In this document: positions 56,711 through 64,000 of the stretch, piece after piece | Layout: each line of letters begins with the position of its first letter | How positions within the stretch are numbered: the stretch's first letter is position 1 | Assembly: GCA_017532155.1 (NCBI GenBank) | Contig: JAFXJP010000038.1 | Coordinates: 1 to 64,000, forward strand | DNA from: Clostridia bacterium | GTDB lineage: Bacteria; Bacillota; Clostridia; Christensenellales; Aristaeellaceae | DNA length: 64,000 nucleotides | Direction: 5' to 3' | Made by a program: the position numbers and the translations under genes | Notes under the pieces: model-generated | Told to the model about the DNA's origin: nothing | Seen by the model: only the letters and a program-made list of their open reading frames with translations | The model's database searches: none

Positions 56711-57349
56711 ATGAAAAACTATTTGTTTGATTTTGACGGCACGCTGGTAGATTCTATGCCGATTTATGGCGGCATGATGCTCCGAATTCTGGATGAGCAT
56801 GGGGTAAAATATCCTGACAATATTATCAAGATCATTACGCCCTTGGGATATATCGGCACGGCAGAGTATTTTGTGGAGAAGATGGGGATTCAGCGCTCTG
56901 TGGATGAGCTGGTTGCGCTGATGCACAAGTATGCGGTGGAAGCATATACCAACACGGTGCCGGCCAAAAAACATGTGGTTGAGGTTGTAAAGCAATTGAA
57001 GGCGCGCGGCGACAGCCTGAATGTGCTCACGGCCAGCCCGCATGCGGCGCTGGATCCCTGCCTGAAGCGGCTGGGGATCTTTGATCTGTTTGATAACGTG
57101 TGGTCCTGCGAGGACTTTGGCACCAGCAAGGCCGATCCTATGATTTATCACATGGCGGCTGAGCGCATCGGCGCCAAGGTGGAAGATGTGCTCTTCCTGG
57201 ACGATAATTACAATGCTGACAAGACCGCCAAGCAAGCCGGTATGCAGGTGTGCGCGGTGTATGATGATTCTTCTGCTGAATATGAGACTGAAATGCGCGA
57301 AGTAGCGGATCATTATATCTATGATTTTTCGGAACTGATGGATCTGTAA
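56711..57349 (+). CDS. HAD-superfamily phosphatase (subfamily IA)
   Basis: 212 residues. Motif I is FDFDGTLVDSMP, with the two catalytic Asp; motif II is VLTASPH; motif IV reads VLFLDDNYNADKTAKQAGMQ. A cap domain lies at about 15-85. Length and motifs match phosphoglycolate/beta-phosphoglucomutase-type hydrolases; substrate unknown. GGGGAGAGG is upstream of the ATG. The flavin-reductase-like gene follows after 10 bases. Confidence 0.93.
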   Translation: MKNYLFDFDGTLVDSMPIYGGMMLRILDEHGVKYPDNIIKIITPLGYIGTAEYFVEKMGIQRSVDELVALMHKYAVEAYTNTVPAKKHVVEVVKQLKARGDSLNVLTASPHAALDPCLKRLGIFDLFDNVWSCEDFGTSKADPMIYHMAAERIGAKVEDVLFLDDNYNADKTAKQAGMQVCAVYDDSSAEYETEMREVADHYIYDFSELMDL

Positions 57350-57359
57350 GGAGAAAATA

Positions 57360-57920
57360 ATGAGAAAGAATTTTGGCGCAAAGCCTGTGCTGTATCCGAT
57401 GCCGGTGCTGATTATTGCTACATATAACGCTGATGGCAGCGCAAATGCGATGAACGCGGCCTGGGGCTGCATGGCAGATGCGGATAAGGTGTGCATTTTT
57501 GTGGCTTCGGGACACAAGACGATGGAGAATATCCGCGCGCGCAAGGAATTTACCGTGAGCATGGCGACGAAAGATCAGATGCTGGCAGCTGATTTTGTGG
57601 GCATTGTGTCTGGCAATGACGATGCAAACAAAATGGAAAAGACGGGCTGGCAGGCAGAGAAGAGCGCGTTTGTGGATGCGCCGCTGATTGCGCAGCTGCC
57701 CATGGCATTGGAATGCGAGATGCTTTCCTATGATGAAGAAAGCGAAATGCTGATGGGAAAAATACTGAATGTGTGCGCTGATGAAAGCATTTTGGGCGAA
57801 GATGGGAAGATCGATGTGCGCAAGCTCAATCCGATCACGTATGATCCGGTGCACCATGCTTATCTGACGCTGGGAGAGAAGATTGGAAATGCGTTCAGCG
57901 ATGGAAAGCAACTAAAATAA
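57360..57920 (+). CDS. Flavin-reductase-like FMN-binding split-barrel protein
   Basis: 186 residues. PMPVLIIATYNADGSANAMN and the following AWGCMADAD fit the flavin reductase (FlaRed) family, in which the Ser/Asn-rich segment binds FMN. Such proteins transfer reducing equivalents or act as flavoredoxin. AAGGAG precedes ATG 57360. It ends before a clear terminator and is co-transcribed with the HAD gene. Confidence 0.9.
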   Translation: MRKNFGAKPVLYPMPVLIIATYNADGSANAMNAAWGCMADADKVCIFVASGHKTMENIRARKEFTVSMATKDQMLAADFVGIVSGNDDANKMEKTGWQAEKSAFVDAPLIAQLPMALECEMLSYDEESEMLMGKILNVCADESILGEDGKIDVRKLNPITYDPVHHAYLTLGEKIGNAFSDGKQLK

Positions 57921-57960
57921 CCAACCTGTGACAGAAAAACAGACAGCCATTGCGCTTTAT

Positions 57961-57993
57961 GGGGATGAATCTAGCGCGATTCATCCCTTTTTC
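57961..57993 (+). terminator. Terminator after the flavin-reductase-like gene
   Basis: A 10-bp stem, GGGATGAATC with GATTCATCCC (57962-57971 and 57978-57987), followed by TTTTTC. Confidence 0.88.
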
Positions 57994-58025
57994 GGTAAAA
58001 ATATGTAGAAAATGTTTCAATTCAC

Positions 58026-58054
58026 TTGATTGATCGCAACATTTGTTGTAATAT
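58026..58054 (+). promoter_or_regulatory. Promoter of the two-component system
   Basis: TTGATT (58026-58031), a 17-base spacer and TAATAT (58049-58054). Confidence 0.6.
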
Positions 58055-58119
58055 ATAAAGAGTGAGGAGCATGTAAAGAAGCGAATAGAGCATGCTTTTC
58101 GATACACAGGAAGGAATGA

Positions 58120-58818
58120 ATGACAGTGGCAAAGAGAATTTTGCTGGTTGACGACGAGCCTTTGATTATCAAGGGCTTGAAATATACGCTGGAGCAGGAA
58201 GGCTATGAAACGCTTTCTGCAATGGATGGCGAGGAAGCGCTGAATGTGTTTTTCTCTAATGCCGTTGATATTGTGCTGCTGGATGTGATGCTGCCCAAGC
58301 TGGACGGTATTCAGGTGTGCCAGCGCATCCGTGAATCCAGCAATGTGCCGATCATTATGCTGACCGCCAAGGGCGAGGATATGGACAAGATCCTGGGCCT
58401 GGAATATGGCGCGGATGATTATATGACCAAGCCGTTTAATATTCTGGAGGTCAAGGCGCGCATCAAGACCATTCTGCGCCGCGCCGGCCAGCCTGCCGCG
58501 AATGAGGAAAAGAAGATCGTCCGCGTGCGTGATCTGGAAGTGAACATCGTCAACCGCTCTGTCACCCTGGGCGGCAAGGACGTGCGCCTGACGGCGAAAG
58601 AATTTGATCTGCTGCAGCTGTTTATCAACAACCGCGGCAAGGTATTCAGCCGTGAAGCGATGCTGGAAACGGTATGGAAGTATGATTATATGGGCGACGC
58701 CCGCACGGTGGACGTGCATATCCGCCGCCTGAGAGAAAAGATCGAGCGCAATACCTCGCAGCCCGAGTTCATCTTTACCAAGTGGGGAGTGGGCTACTAT
58801 TTTACCGATAAGGACTGA
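58120..58818 (+). CDS. OmpR/PhoB-family response regulator
   Basis: 232 residues. Receiver domain with Asp11/Asp12, phospho-acceptor Asp55 in LLDVMLPKLDG, and Lys in YMTKPFN. The C-terminal winged helix (about 135-230) has LTAKEFDLLQLFINNRGKVF and ARTVDVHIRRLREKIE. AGGAAGGA is 4 bases before ATG 58120; ATG 58116 is out of frame. The histidine kinase follows directly. Confidence 0.95.
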   Translation: MTVAKRILLVDDEPLIIKGLKYTLEQEGYETLSAMDGEEALNVFFSNAVDIVLLDVMLPKLDGIQVCQRIRESSNVPIIMLTAKGEDMDKILGLEYGADDYMTKPFNILEVKARIKTILRRAGQPAANEEKKIVRVRDLEVNIVNRSVTLGGKDVRLTAKEFDLLQLFINNRGKVFSREAMLETVWKYDYMGDARTVDVHIRRLREKIERNTSQPEFIFTKWGVGYYFTDKD

Positions 58819-58855
58819 CAACAGAATATTCTCCATTCGTTGGCAGATTACGCTG

Positions 58856-60277
58856 GTGTTTCTGCTGATTGTCGGTCTGTCTTTTTCTATCATGGCTAAT
58901 TCGCTCACCAATATGGTGGGCGATTATCTCTTTGAACAGCGCATCCGCACGGACACTGTGAATGTGGAATCGCTGGCGGTGCGCATTGCGCCCATGCTGG
59001 CCCGCAAGGATACGGAAGCGCTTTATGAGGAGCTGACGAGCGCCGGCGGAGAGATTGGCGGCAGGCTGATGGTGCTGGACAGATTTGGCAAGGTGCAGGT
59101 GGATACCTATGCCGAACTGAACGGCATGCGCGTGGATTATCCGGAGGTGGCAAGCGTGCTGGTGCGCGGCGATCTGGCGGATTACGGCGTGCATCCGCTG
59201 GATGGCAGCGGTGTGATTACAAAAACCGGCAATTTTCTGCTGTCGGATATAGATGATTTCAACTGGGTGGGATATTGCACCGCCGGCGTGATTGATCAGT
59301 CGGATGTGATTGGCGTGGTGCTTTTGTCTTCGCCGGTGCAGACCATGATGGCGAACCTGTATGAGCTGCGCGATCAGATGCTGGTCATTTTTATCGCTGT
59401 GGCTGTGATTGCTATCATTTTCTGCCTGGTGTTTTCGCAGATTATCACAAAGCCTATGACAGCGCTGACCCGAAGCATTCAGACCATGGCGCGCGGTGAC
59501 TTTTCGACGCGTGTGAAAGTGCGCGGTTCGGGCGAGATGCGAAGGCTGGCACGCACCTTTAATTCCATGAGCGAGAAGATCGAATCGCTGGATCAGGCGC
59601 GCAATCAATTTGTATCCAATGCCAGTCATGAATTGAAAACGCCGCTTGCGACGATGAAAATCATGATTGAGTCGCTGATTTACCAGCCCGAAATGGAGGT
59701 TGGTCTGCGCACGGAGTTTATGACGGATATCAACAGAGAGATTGACAGATTGTCTTCTGTTGTAACAGATCTTTTGACGCTGGTACGCATGGACGTGAAG
59801 GATGTGAAGCTTTCGCGTGAAAATATGAGCCTGGCGGCGCTGGTCAAGGATACACGTCATTTGCTGACAACGATGATCGAAAAGCGCAAGCAGACGGTGA
59901 CGCTGAGCATCCAGGACGACTGCGATATGTATGCTGACCGTACCAAGCTGCAGCAGGTGGTTTATAACCTGATGGAAAATGCCGTTAAGTATACGCAGGA
60001 AGGCGGCGAAGTAAGCGTAACGCTGCAGCGCATAGGACGCGATGCGGTGTTGACGGTGAAGGATAACGGCCCTGGCATTTCGGCGGAGCATTTGCCGCAT
60101 ATTTTTGACCGTTTCTATCGTGTAGACAAAGCTCGCAGCCGCGAGGCTGGCGGCACAGGTCTGGGCCTTGCCATTGTGCATCAGCTGGTGATGCTCCACG
60201 GCGGCGAGATTCACGTGGAAAGCGAAGAGGGCAAAGGAACGTCCTTCATTGTGGAATTACCGCTGCATATGGGATAA
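58856..60277 (+). CDS. Sensor histidine kinase
   Basis: 473 residues from GTG 58856. Order: a first membrane segment (cut by this start), extracytoplasmic sensor (about 25-170), second membrane segment (about 175-200), HAMP (about 200-250), HisKA with catalytic His near 259 in SNASHELKTPLA, and HATPase with NLMENAVKYT, DNGPGIS, FDRFYR and GGTGLGLAIV. The true N-terminus is unclear. No ATG, GTG or TTG lies in frame between the regulator's stop and 58856, yet an in-frame start at ATA 58826 (after AAGGA) would give a complete first helix with a basic flank. It pairs with the regulator upstream. Confidence 0.92.
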   Translation: MFLLIVGLSFSIMANSLTNMVGDYLFEQRIRTDTVNVESLAVRIAPMLARKDTEALYEELTSAGGEIGGRLMVLDRFGKVQVDTYAELNGMRVDYPEVASVLVRGDLADYGVHPLDGSGVITKTGNFLLSDIDDFNWVGYCTAGVIDQSDVIGVVLLSSPVQTMMANLYELRDQMLVIFIAVAVIAIIFCLVFSQIITKPMTALTRSIQTMARGDFSTRVKVRGSGEMRRLARTFNSMSEKIESLDQARNQFVSNASHELKTPLATMKIMIESLIYQPEMEVGLRTEFMTDINREIDRLSSVVTDLLTLVRMDVKDVKLSRENMSLAALVKDTRHLLTTMIEKRKQTVTLSIQDDCDMYADRTKLQQVVYNLMENAVKYTQEGGEVSVTLQRIGRDAVLTVKDNGPGISAEHLPHIFDRFYRVDKARSREAGGTGLGLAIVHQLVMLHGGEIHVESEEGKGTSFIVELPLHMG

Positions 60278-60280
60278 AGT

Positions 60281-60314
60281 AAAAGACGATACCTGATGTT
60301 AGGTATCGTCTTTT
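60281..60314. terminator. Bidirectional terminator after the histidine kinase
   Basis: A 14-bp perfect stem, 60281-60294 with 60301-60314, starting AAAAGACGATACC. T runs on both strands serve the convergent membrane-protein gene as well. Confidence 0.88.
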
Positions 60315-60322
60315 CATTGGGT

Positions 60323-61066
60323 TTAGCAGCCAAAGATCCAGTCGCTGACTGCGCTGATCATCAGCGTTGCCAGCATGATGGGGAGGGCCAGCATATAGGT
60401 GGCGGGATCGCTTTGCAGAAGAAGCAGTAATGCCATAAAGAAAGCGAAAAGCAGCGTGCGGATCAGCGTACCCAGTACGGGCATGAGGATTTTGCCGATG
60501 ACAACGCGCGTGGCAAGGGCGGTGAGGGCGATCTTAAGCGCCAGCGTACCAATTGCTGCTGCGGAAACAAGCTGCGTAAGGAAATTGACGATGGTCAGCG
60601 TGGCCTGGTTGGTGATGTTTTCCATCAGCAGCCCTTCTATGACAAAGCTGAAATAGAAATGGCGATAAATGATCCATGCGATGGTGACGGACACGAGATT
60701 GAGGGAAATATATAAAAACGTTTTCCAGATGGGGCCGCGGTACAGCGGCTTATACAGCAAAAAGCCCAGCAGAAGAGAAACCGGAATGCTCAGCACGGCT
60801 ACCATCAAAAGCGAGGATAATTCATCCCAGAAGGTGGGGCCGATGGCATTGGTGACAATGGTAATTTCCGGCAGCACCTCGGCACGGAGCGCGGCAATCA
60901 GCTGTGAGGCGACAGTAAGACAGGCGCCAAGCAGGGGAAATTCATCCAGCCGGGCGGCGCTTAGCACTTCGTCGGGCAGGATGCCGCTAAGCAGCGAGGG
61001 GCTTAGAATCATGATCAGCACAGCAGCTGTCAGCAGGGAAATAAGCAAAATACGCAGTGTTTTCAT
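60323..61066 (-). CDS. Polytopic membrane protein, unknown function
   Basis: 247 residues; AAGGAT 9 bases before ATG 61066. About six hydrophobic segments (roughly 5-28, 40-60, 85-107, 116-137, 155-185, 195-240) with few charged residues. No catalytic motif recognised. It has its own consensus promoter just after murA and is convergent with the two-component system. Confidence 0.75.
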   Translation of the reverse strand: MKTLRILLISLLTAAVLIMILSPSLLSGILPDEVLSAARLDEFPLLGACLTVASQLIAALRAEVLPEITIVTNAIGPTFWDELSSLLMVAVLSIPVSLLLGFLLYKPLYRGPIWKTFLYISLNLVSVTIAWIIYRHFYFSFVIEGLLMENITNQATLTIVNFLTQLVSAAAIGTLALKIALTALATRVVIGKILMPVLGTLIRTLLFAFFMALLLLLQSDPATYMLALPIMLATLMISAVSDWIFGC

Positions 61067-61096
61067 GGCAAATGATCCTTCATCGGTGATACAGGT

Positions 61097-61125
61097 ATTA
61101 TAAAATCCGTTTGTTACTTTGTCAA
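61097..61125 (-). promoter_or_regulatory. Consensus promoter of the membrane-protein gene
   Basis: On the minus strand, TTGACA (61125-61120), a 17-base spacer and TATAAT (61102-61097). The -35 lies inside the 3' end of murA. Confidence 0.85.
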
Positions 61126-62388
61126 CACGGGCGATGTAACAGATGCGTGCTCGCATTGGATACAGGCGCCGAGCGCATTGAGTTTGCGTTCGAGGCCATC
61201 ATAGCCGCGCGCGATATGGCTGCGCTTGTCCAGCAGCAGCGTTTCACCCTGCGCAATCAGACCTGCCAGCATTAAGGCAGCCCCGGCGCGCAGATCGGTA
61301 GCCTCCACAGTTGCGCCGATAAGGGCCTGACCGCCCTGAACAAGCGCAAGGCGGCCTTCGGTGCGGATGCTTGCGCCCATGCGGCACAGGGAAACGGCGT
61401 GCATATAGCGATTCTCGAAGATGGTTTCCATAAAAATGCTTTGCCCGCGCGTTTGACAGGCGACAGTCATCATGGGTGCTTGCAGATCGGTGGGAAATCC
61501 GGGGTAGGACAGCGTATGGACGTCAAATGCGCGTCTGGCACGGCCGCGCAGATACAATCCGCGCGCATCTTCCTGAATGATCATGCCGCTTTCGCGCAAT
61601 TTGTGCAGGAGCGAGCGCATATGATCGGGACGCGCGCCGGCAAGGAAAATGCTGCCGTCTGTGATGGCGCTGGCACAGGCCAGCGTGCCGGCTTCGATGC
61701 GGTCTGGGATGGGGGTAAATTCCACGCCAGTGAGACGATCTACGCCATCGATGACGATGGTACCCGTGCCAGCGCCCCAGATGCGTGCGCCTGCGAGGCA
61801 GAGGAAATCAGCCAGATCGACAATTTCCGGCTCTTTGGCGGCATTTTCAATGCGTGTGACGCCCTTGGTAAGCACTGCTGCCATCAATAGATTCTCTGTT
61901 GCACCGACGCTTGGAAAATCAAGATAGATATTGGCGTTTTTGATATGCCCTTGGAAAGCAACCTGATTGCTTTCAATCGTGGTTGTCATTCCCATTGCGC
62001 GAAGACCTTTCAGGTGGATGTCAATGGGGCGCTGACCGATGGCGCAGCCGCCAGGCAGCGGAACGCTGCCTTCCTGCAGGCGTGCGCACAGCGGCCCCAG
62101 CACCAGGATGGATGCACGCAGCAGATGAAAGGGCGCGGCGTTTTCTGGTGTATGCAATGCAGCGGGGCTGATGGTCACGCTGTCGCTTTCACGCTTGATG
62201 GCAGCACCGCAGGATGACAGAACGCTGAGCATGCTGTCGATATCCGTAAAATGCGGCACGCGGCGGATGGTTACAGGCGAGGAACACAGCAGGGAAGCCG
62301 CGATAATGGGCAGCACGGCATTCTTGGCAACATCGATATGCACTTCTCCCTGCAATGCAGGCGTTTGCTTGATGTGATACACCGGCAT
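61114..62388 (-). CDS. murA: UDP-N-acetylglucosamine 1-carboxyvinyltransferase
   Basis: 424 residues, usual length. First committed step of peptidoglycan synthesis, adding enolpyruvate to UDP-GlcNAc. The active-site cysteine is in LPGGCAIGQRPIDIHL, so the enzyme should be fosfomycin-sensitive. The N-terminal Lys-Asn pair is in VAKNAVLPI, a slight departure from the usual GAKNAALPI. GGAGG precedes ATG 62388. Bacillota often have two murA paralogues; this may be either one. Confidence 0.95.
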   Translation of the reverse strand: MPVYHIKQTPALQGEVHIDVAKNAVLPIIAASLLCSSPVTIRRVPHFTDIDSMLSVLSSCGAAIKRESDSVTISPAALHTPENAAPFHLLRASILVLGPLCARLQEGSVPLPGGCAIGQRPIDIHLKGLRAMGMTTTIESNQVAFQGHIKNANIYLDFPSVGATENLLMAAVLTKGVTRIENAAKEPEIVDLADFLCLAGARIWGAGTGTIVIDGVDRLTGVEFTPIPDRIEAGTLACASAITDGSIFLAGARPDHMRSLLHKLRESGMIIQEDARGLYLRGRARRAFDVHTLSYPGFPTDLQAPMMTVACQTRGQSIFMETIFENRYMHAVSLCRMGASIRTEGRLALVQGGQALIGATVEATDLRAGAALMLAGLIAQGETLLLDKRSHIARGYDGLERKLNALGACIQCEHASVTSPVLTK

Positions 62389-62559
62389 AAAAAAGCACCT
62401 CCGTTTGCTTGCCGGCGAATGCCGACAGCGTCATTGTGCGCGGAGACGCTTTTCTCATCCGTCGAAAAAACCGGGAAAAGCTGTTTCCAAGTCGATTTAC
62501 GGCAGGAATACCGGGGAAAAGATGCGATTTGCGGCAGCTAAGATGGCAAATGTTTGCGC
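62389..62559. other. Intergenic region between murA and uvrB with no gene seen
   Basis: About 170 bases without a credible reading frame. It contains the imperfect direct repeat CCGGGAAAAG / CCGGGGAAAAG near 62470 and 62512. I found no convincing promoter for murA or known riboswitch pattern. Confidence 0.4.
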
Positions 62560-62609
62560 TTGGCAAAGCGTGGTATCTATGATACAATAAAACAGAACAT
62601 ATATTCTGT
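62560..62609 (+). promoter_or_regulatory. Promoter and LexA-like operator of uvrB
   Basis: TTGGCA (62560-62565), a 17-base spacer and TACAAT (62583-62588). Just downstream is ACAGAACATATATTCTGT (62592-62609), a near-perfect palindrome containing GAAC-N4-ATTC, one base from the LexA core GAAC-N4-GTTC. Confidence 0.7.
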
Positions 62610-62621
62610 TAAGGAGAATTT

Positions 62622-64000
62622 ATGGGAAAATTTGTTTTAAAAGCGCCTTATGTGGCGCGCGGCGATCAGCCGCAGGCGATTGATGCGCTGGCAAAGGGCA
62701 TCAAGGAAGGCTTGACGGGACAGACGCTGTTGGGCGTGACGGGCTCGGGCAAGACGTTTACCATGGCGTCTGTGATTGAGCGCGTGCAGCGGCCGACGCT
62801 GGTGATTGCACATAATAAGACGCTGGCTGCGCAGTTGTGCTCGGAATTCAAGGCTTTCTTTCCGGACAGCGCGGTGGAATACTTCGTATCCTATTATGAT
62901 TATTATCAGCCTGAAGCGTATATCGCCCAAAGCGATACGTATATCGAAAAGGACGCATCGATCAATGATGAAATTGATCGACTGCGCCACAGCGCCACAG
63001 CTGCGCTGCGTGAACGCAGCGACGTTATTATCGTGGCTTCGGTCAGCTGTATTTATTCGATGGGCGATCCCAGCGAATATACCAACCAGATGATCTCGCT
63101 GCGTCCCGGCATGGAATTATCGCGGGATGAGCTGCTGCGCAAGCTGATTGATATTCAGTTTGACCGAAACGATTTTGCTTTTTCGCGCGGCACCTTCCGC
63201 GTGCGTGGCGATGTAGTGGAGATTATGCCTGCCAGTATGCAGGATGAAGCCATCCGCGTGGAATACTTCGGCGATGAGATTGACCGCATCAGCGAATTTA
63301 ACCCGACTACTGGCAAGACTGTGCACACGCTGCAGCATGTGTCGATCTACCCGGCGACACATTATGCGACCAATGCCGTAGAGCGGGAAAAGAATATCGC
63401 TTGCATTGAGCAGGATCTGAAGCTGCAGATAGAAAAATTTGAAAATGAAGGGAAGCTTCTGGAGGCAGAGCGCATTGCGCAGCGCACGCGATATGATATT
63501 GAAATGCTGCGAGAAATTGGCTTTTGTACAGGCATTGAGAATTACAGCCGCTATTTTGACGGAAGAGAGCCTGGCGATCCGCCTTTTTCACTGCTGGATT
63601 ATTTCCCGAAGGATTTTATTGTATTCATTGACGAAAGTCATCAAACCATTCCGCAGATCCGCGCCATGTTTGCCGGTGATAAGGCCAGAAAGACGGCGCT
63701 GGTGGATTACGGTTTTCGTTTGCCGTCTGCATTTGACAACCGCCCGCTACGGTTTGATGAATTTGAAGCGCGTATCGGACAGACTGTATTTGTTTCGGCA
63801 ACACCGGGGCCCTATGAAGCGGAACATAGTCAGCAGACGGTGGAGCAGCTGATCAGACCGACGGGATTGCTGGATCCCAAAATCATCGTGCGTCCGGCAA
63901 CGGGGCAGGTGGATGATCTGGTGGGAGAAATCAATGCTGTTGTTGCGCGCAAGGAGCGCGTGCTGGTGACGACGCTGACCAAGAAAATGGCGGAAAGCCT
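62622..64000 (+). CDS. uvrB: Excinuclease ABC subunit B (3' partial)
   Basis: The first 459 codons are present; the gene runs off the window. UvrB is the damage-verifying ATPase of nucleotide excision repair. Walker A is [10 protein letters not shown], the damage-contact hairpin is [11 protein letters not shown], and the Walker B/DEAD-like motif is [14 protein letters not shown] is 7 bases before ATG 62622. The predicted LexA box upstream fits SOS control. Confidence 0.97.
   Translation, partial: MGKFVLKAPYVARGDQPQAIDALAKGIKEGLTGQTLLGVTGSGKTFTMASVIERVQRPTLVIAHNKTLAAQLCSEFKAFFPDSAVEYFVSYYDYYQPEAYIAQSDTYIEKDASINDEIDRLRHSATAALRERSDVIIVASVSCIYSMGDPSEYTNQMISLRPGMELSRDELLRKLIDIQFDRNDFAFSRGTFRVRGDVVEIMPASMQDEAIRVEYFGDEIDRISEFNPTTGKTVHTLQHVSIYPATHYATNAVEREKNIACIEQDLKLQIEKFENEGKLLEAERIAQRTRYDIEMLREIGFCTGIENYSRYFDGREPGDPPFSLLDYFPKDFIVFIDESHQTIPQIRAMFAGDKARKTALVDYGFRLPSAFDNRPLRFDEFEARIGQTVFVSATPGPYEAEHSQQTVEQLIRPTGLLDPKIIVRPATGQVDDLVGEINAVVARKERVLVTTLTKKMAES

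Noticed and set aside
62389..62559. A riboswitch between murA and uvrB
   Set aside because: Two similar GGGAAAAG stretches are present but no known aptamer pattern or associated terminator could be fitted.

Overview
The window reads as a chromosomal segment from a spore-forming, Gram-positive Bacillota, most likely class Clostridia. Evidence is the spoIIE and lonB sporulation genes, a FloA/NfeD flotillin operon, the prp gene between rplU and rpmA, the asp23-fakA-recG order, clear sigma-A type promoters and strong AGGAGG ribosome sites. Base composition is moderately GC-rich. RpoB and RpoC, L21/L27, FloA, FakA and PsuG prefer C-ending codons, as highly expressed genes do. I cannot name the genus; an uncultured gut lineage is plausible but is inference. 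I saw no insertion sequence, prophage, CRISPR array or integrase. No gene-free stretch exceeds about 235 bases.

Layout. 1-6.7 kb: rpoB (5' end cut off) and rpoC. 6.7-11.5 kb: lonB-lonA-engB, the order also found in Bacillus. 11.5-16.2 kb: a zinc-ribbon/Ig-like membrane protein on the minus strand, then dxs-tlyA. 16.2-23.2 kb, minus strand: spoIIE, a small zinc-ribbon membrane protein, an ispD-ispF fusion, a DUF4364 protein and an XPD-type helicase with an N-terminal nuclease domain. 23.3-30.7 kb: a truncated mannitol-dehydrogenase-like protein, a sugar nucleotidyltransferase, trmL, two tandem uracil-DNA-glycosylase-family genes, nfeD-floA with a membrane-anchored unknown and a LytTR response regulator, and a third glycosylase of the deoxyinosine type. 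30.8-31.8 kb: L21 leader, rplU-prp-rpmA. 32-33 kb: DUF554 and an L,D-transpeptidase. 33.1-38.2 kb, minus strand: a tightly coupled envelope cluster (M1 peptidase, phosphodiester glycosidase, Lgt-like protein, DUF896, a frameshifted NUDIX gene, VanW protein). 38.4-41.2 kb: pyridoxal kinase, Eis-like acetyltransferase, nucleoside phosphorylase. 41.2-42.9 kb: a divergent XRE regulator/NUDIX pair and an adenine phosphoribosyltransferase-like gene. 43-47.1 kb: recG, fakA, asp23 (minus). 47.2-49 kb: a multidomain L,D-transpeptidase. 49.1-56.4 kb: a nuclease-SNF2 fusion, ruvC-ruvA-ruvB-queA-psuK-psuG. 56.5-60.3 kb: tRNA-Pro(GGG), a HAD phosphatase, a flavin-reductase-like protein and a two-component system. 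60.3-64 kb: a membrane protein, murA and the start of uvrB.

Functional themes are transcription, protein quality control, isoprenoid precursors, DNA repair (two helicases carrying nuclease domains, three uracil-glycosylase-clan proteins, RuvABC, RecG, UvrB) and cell-envelope remodelling. Likely LexA boxes lie in the ruvC and uvrB promoter regions, which would tie these loci into an SOS response. The least conventional items are the nuclease-SNF2 fusion, the Lgt-like protein lacking the usual histidine, the dehydrogenase lacking its nucleotide-binding half, the flotillin operon with a response regulator, the NUDIX gene split at a C6 tract, and the symmetric operator shared by the XRE/NUDIX pair.
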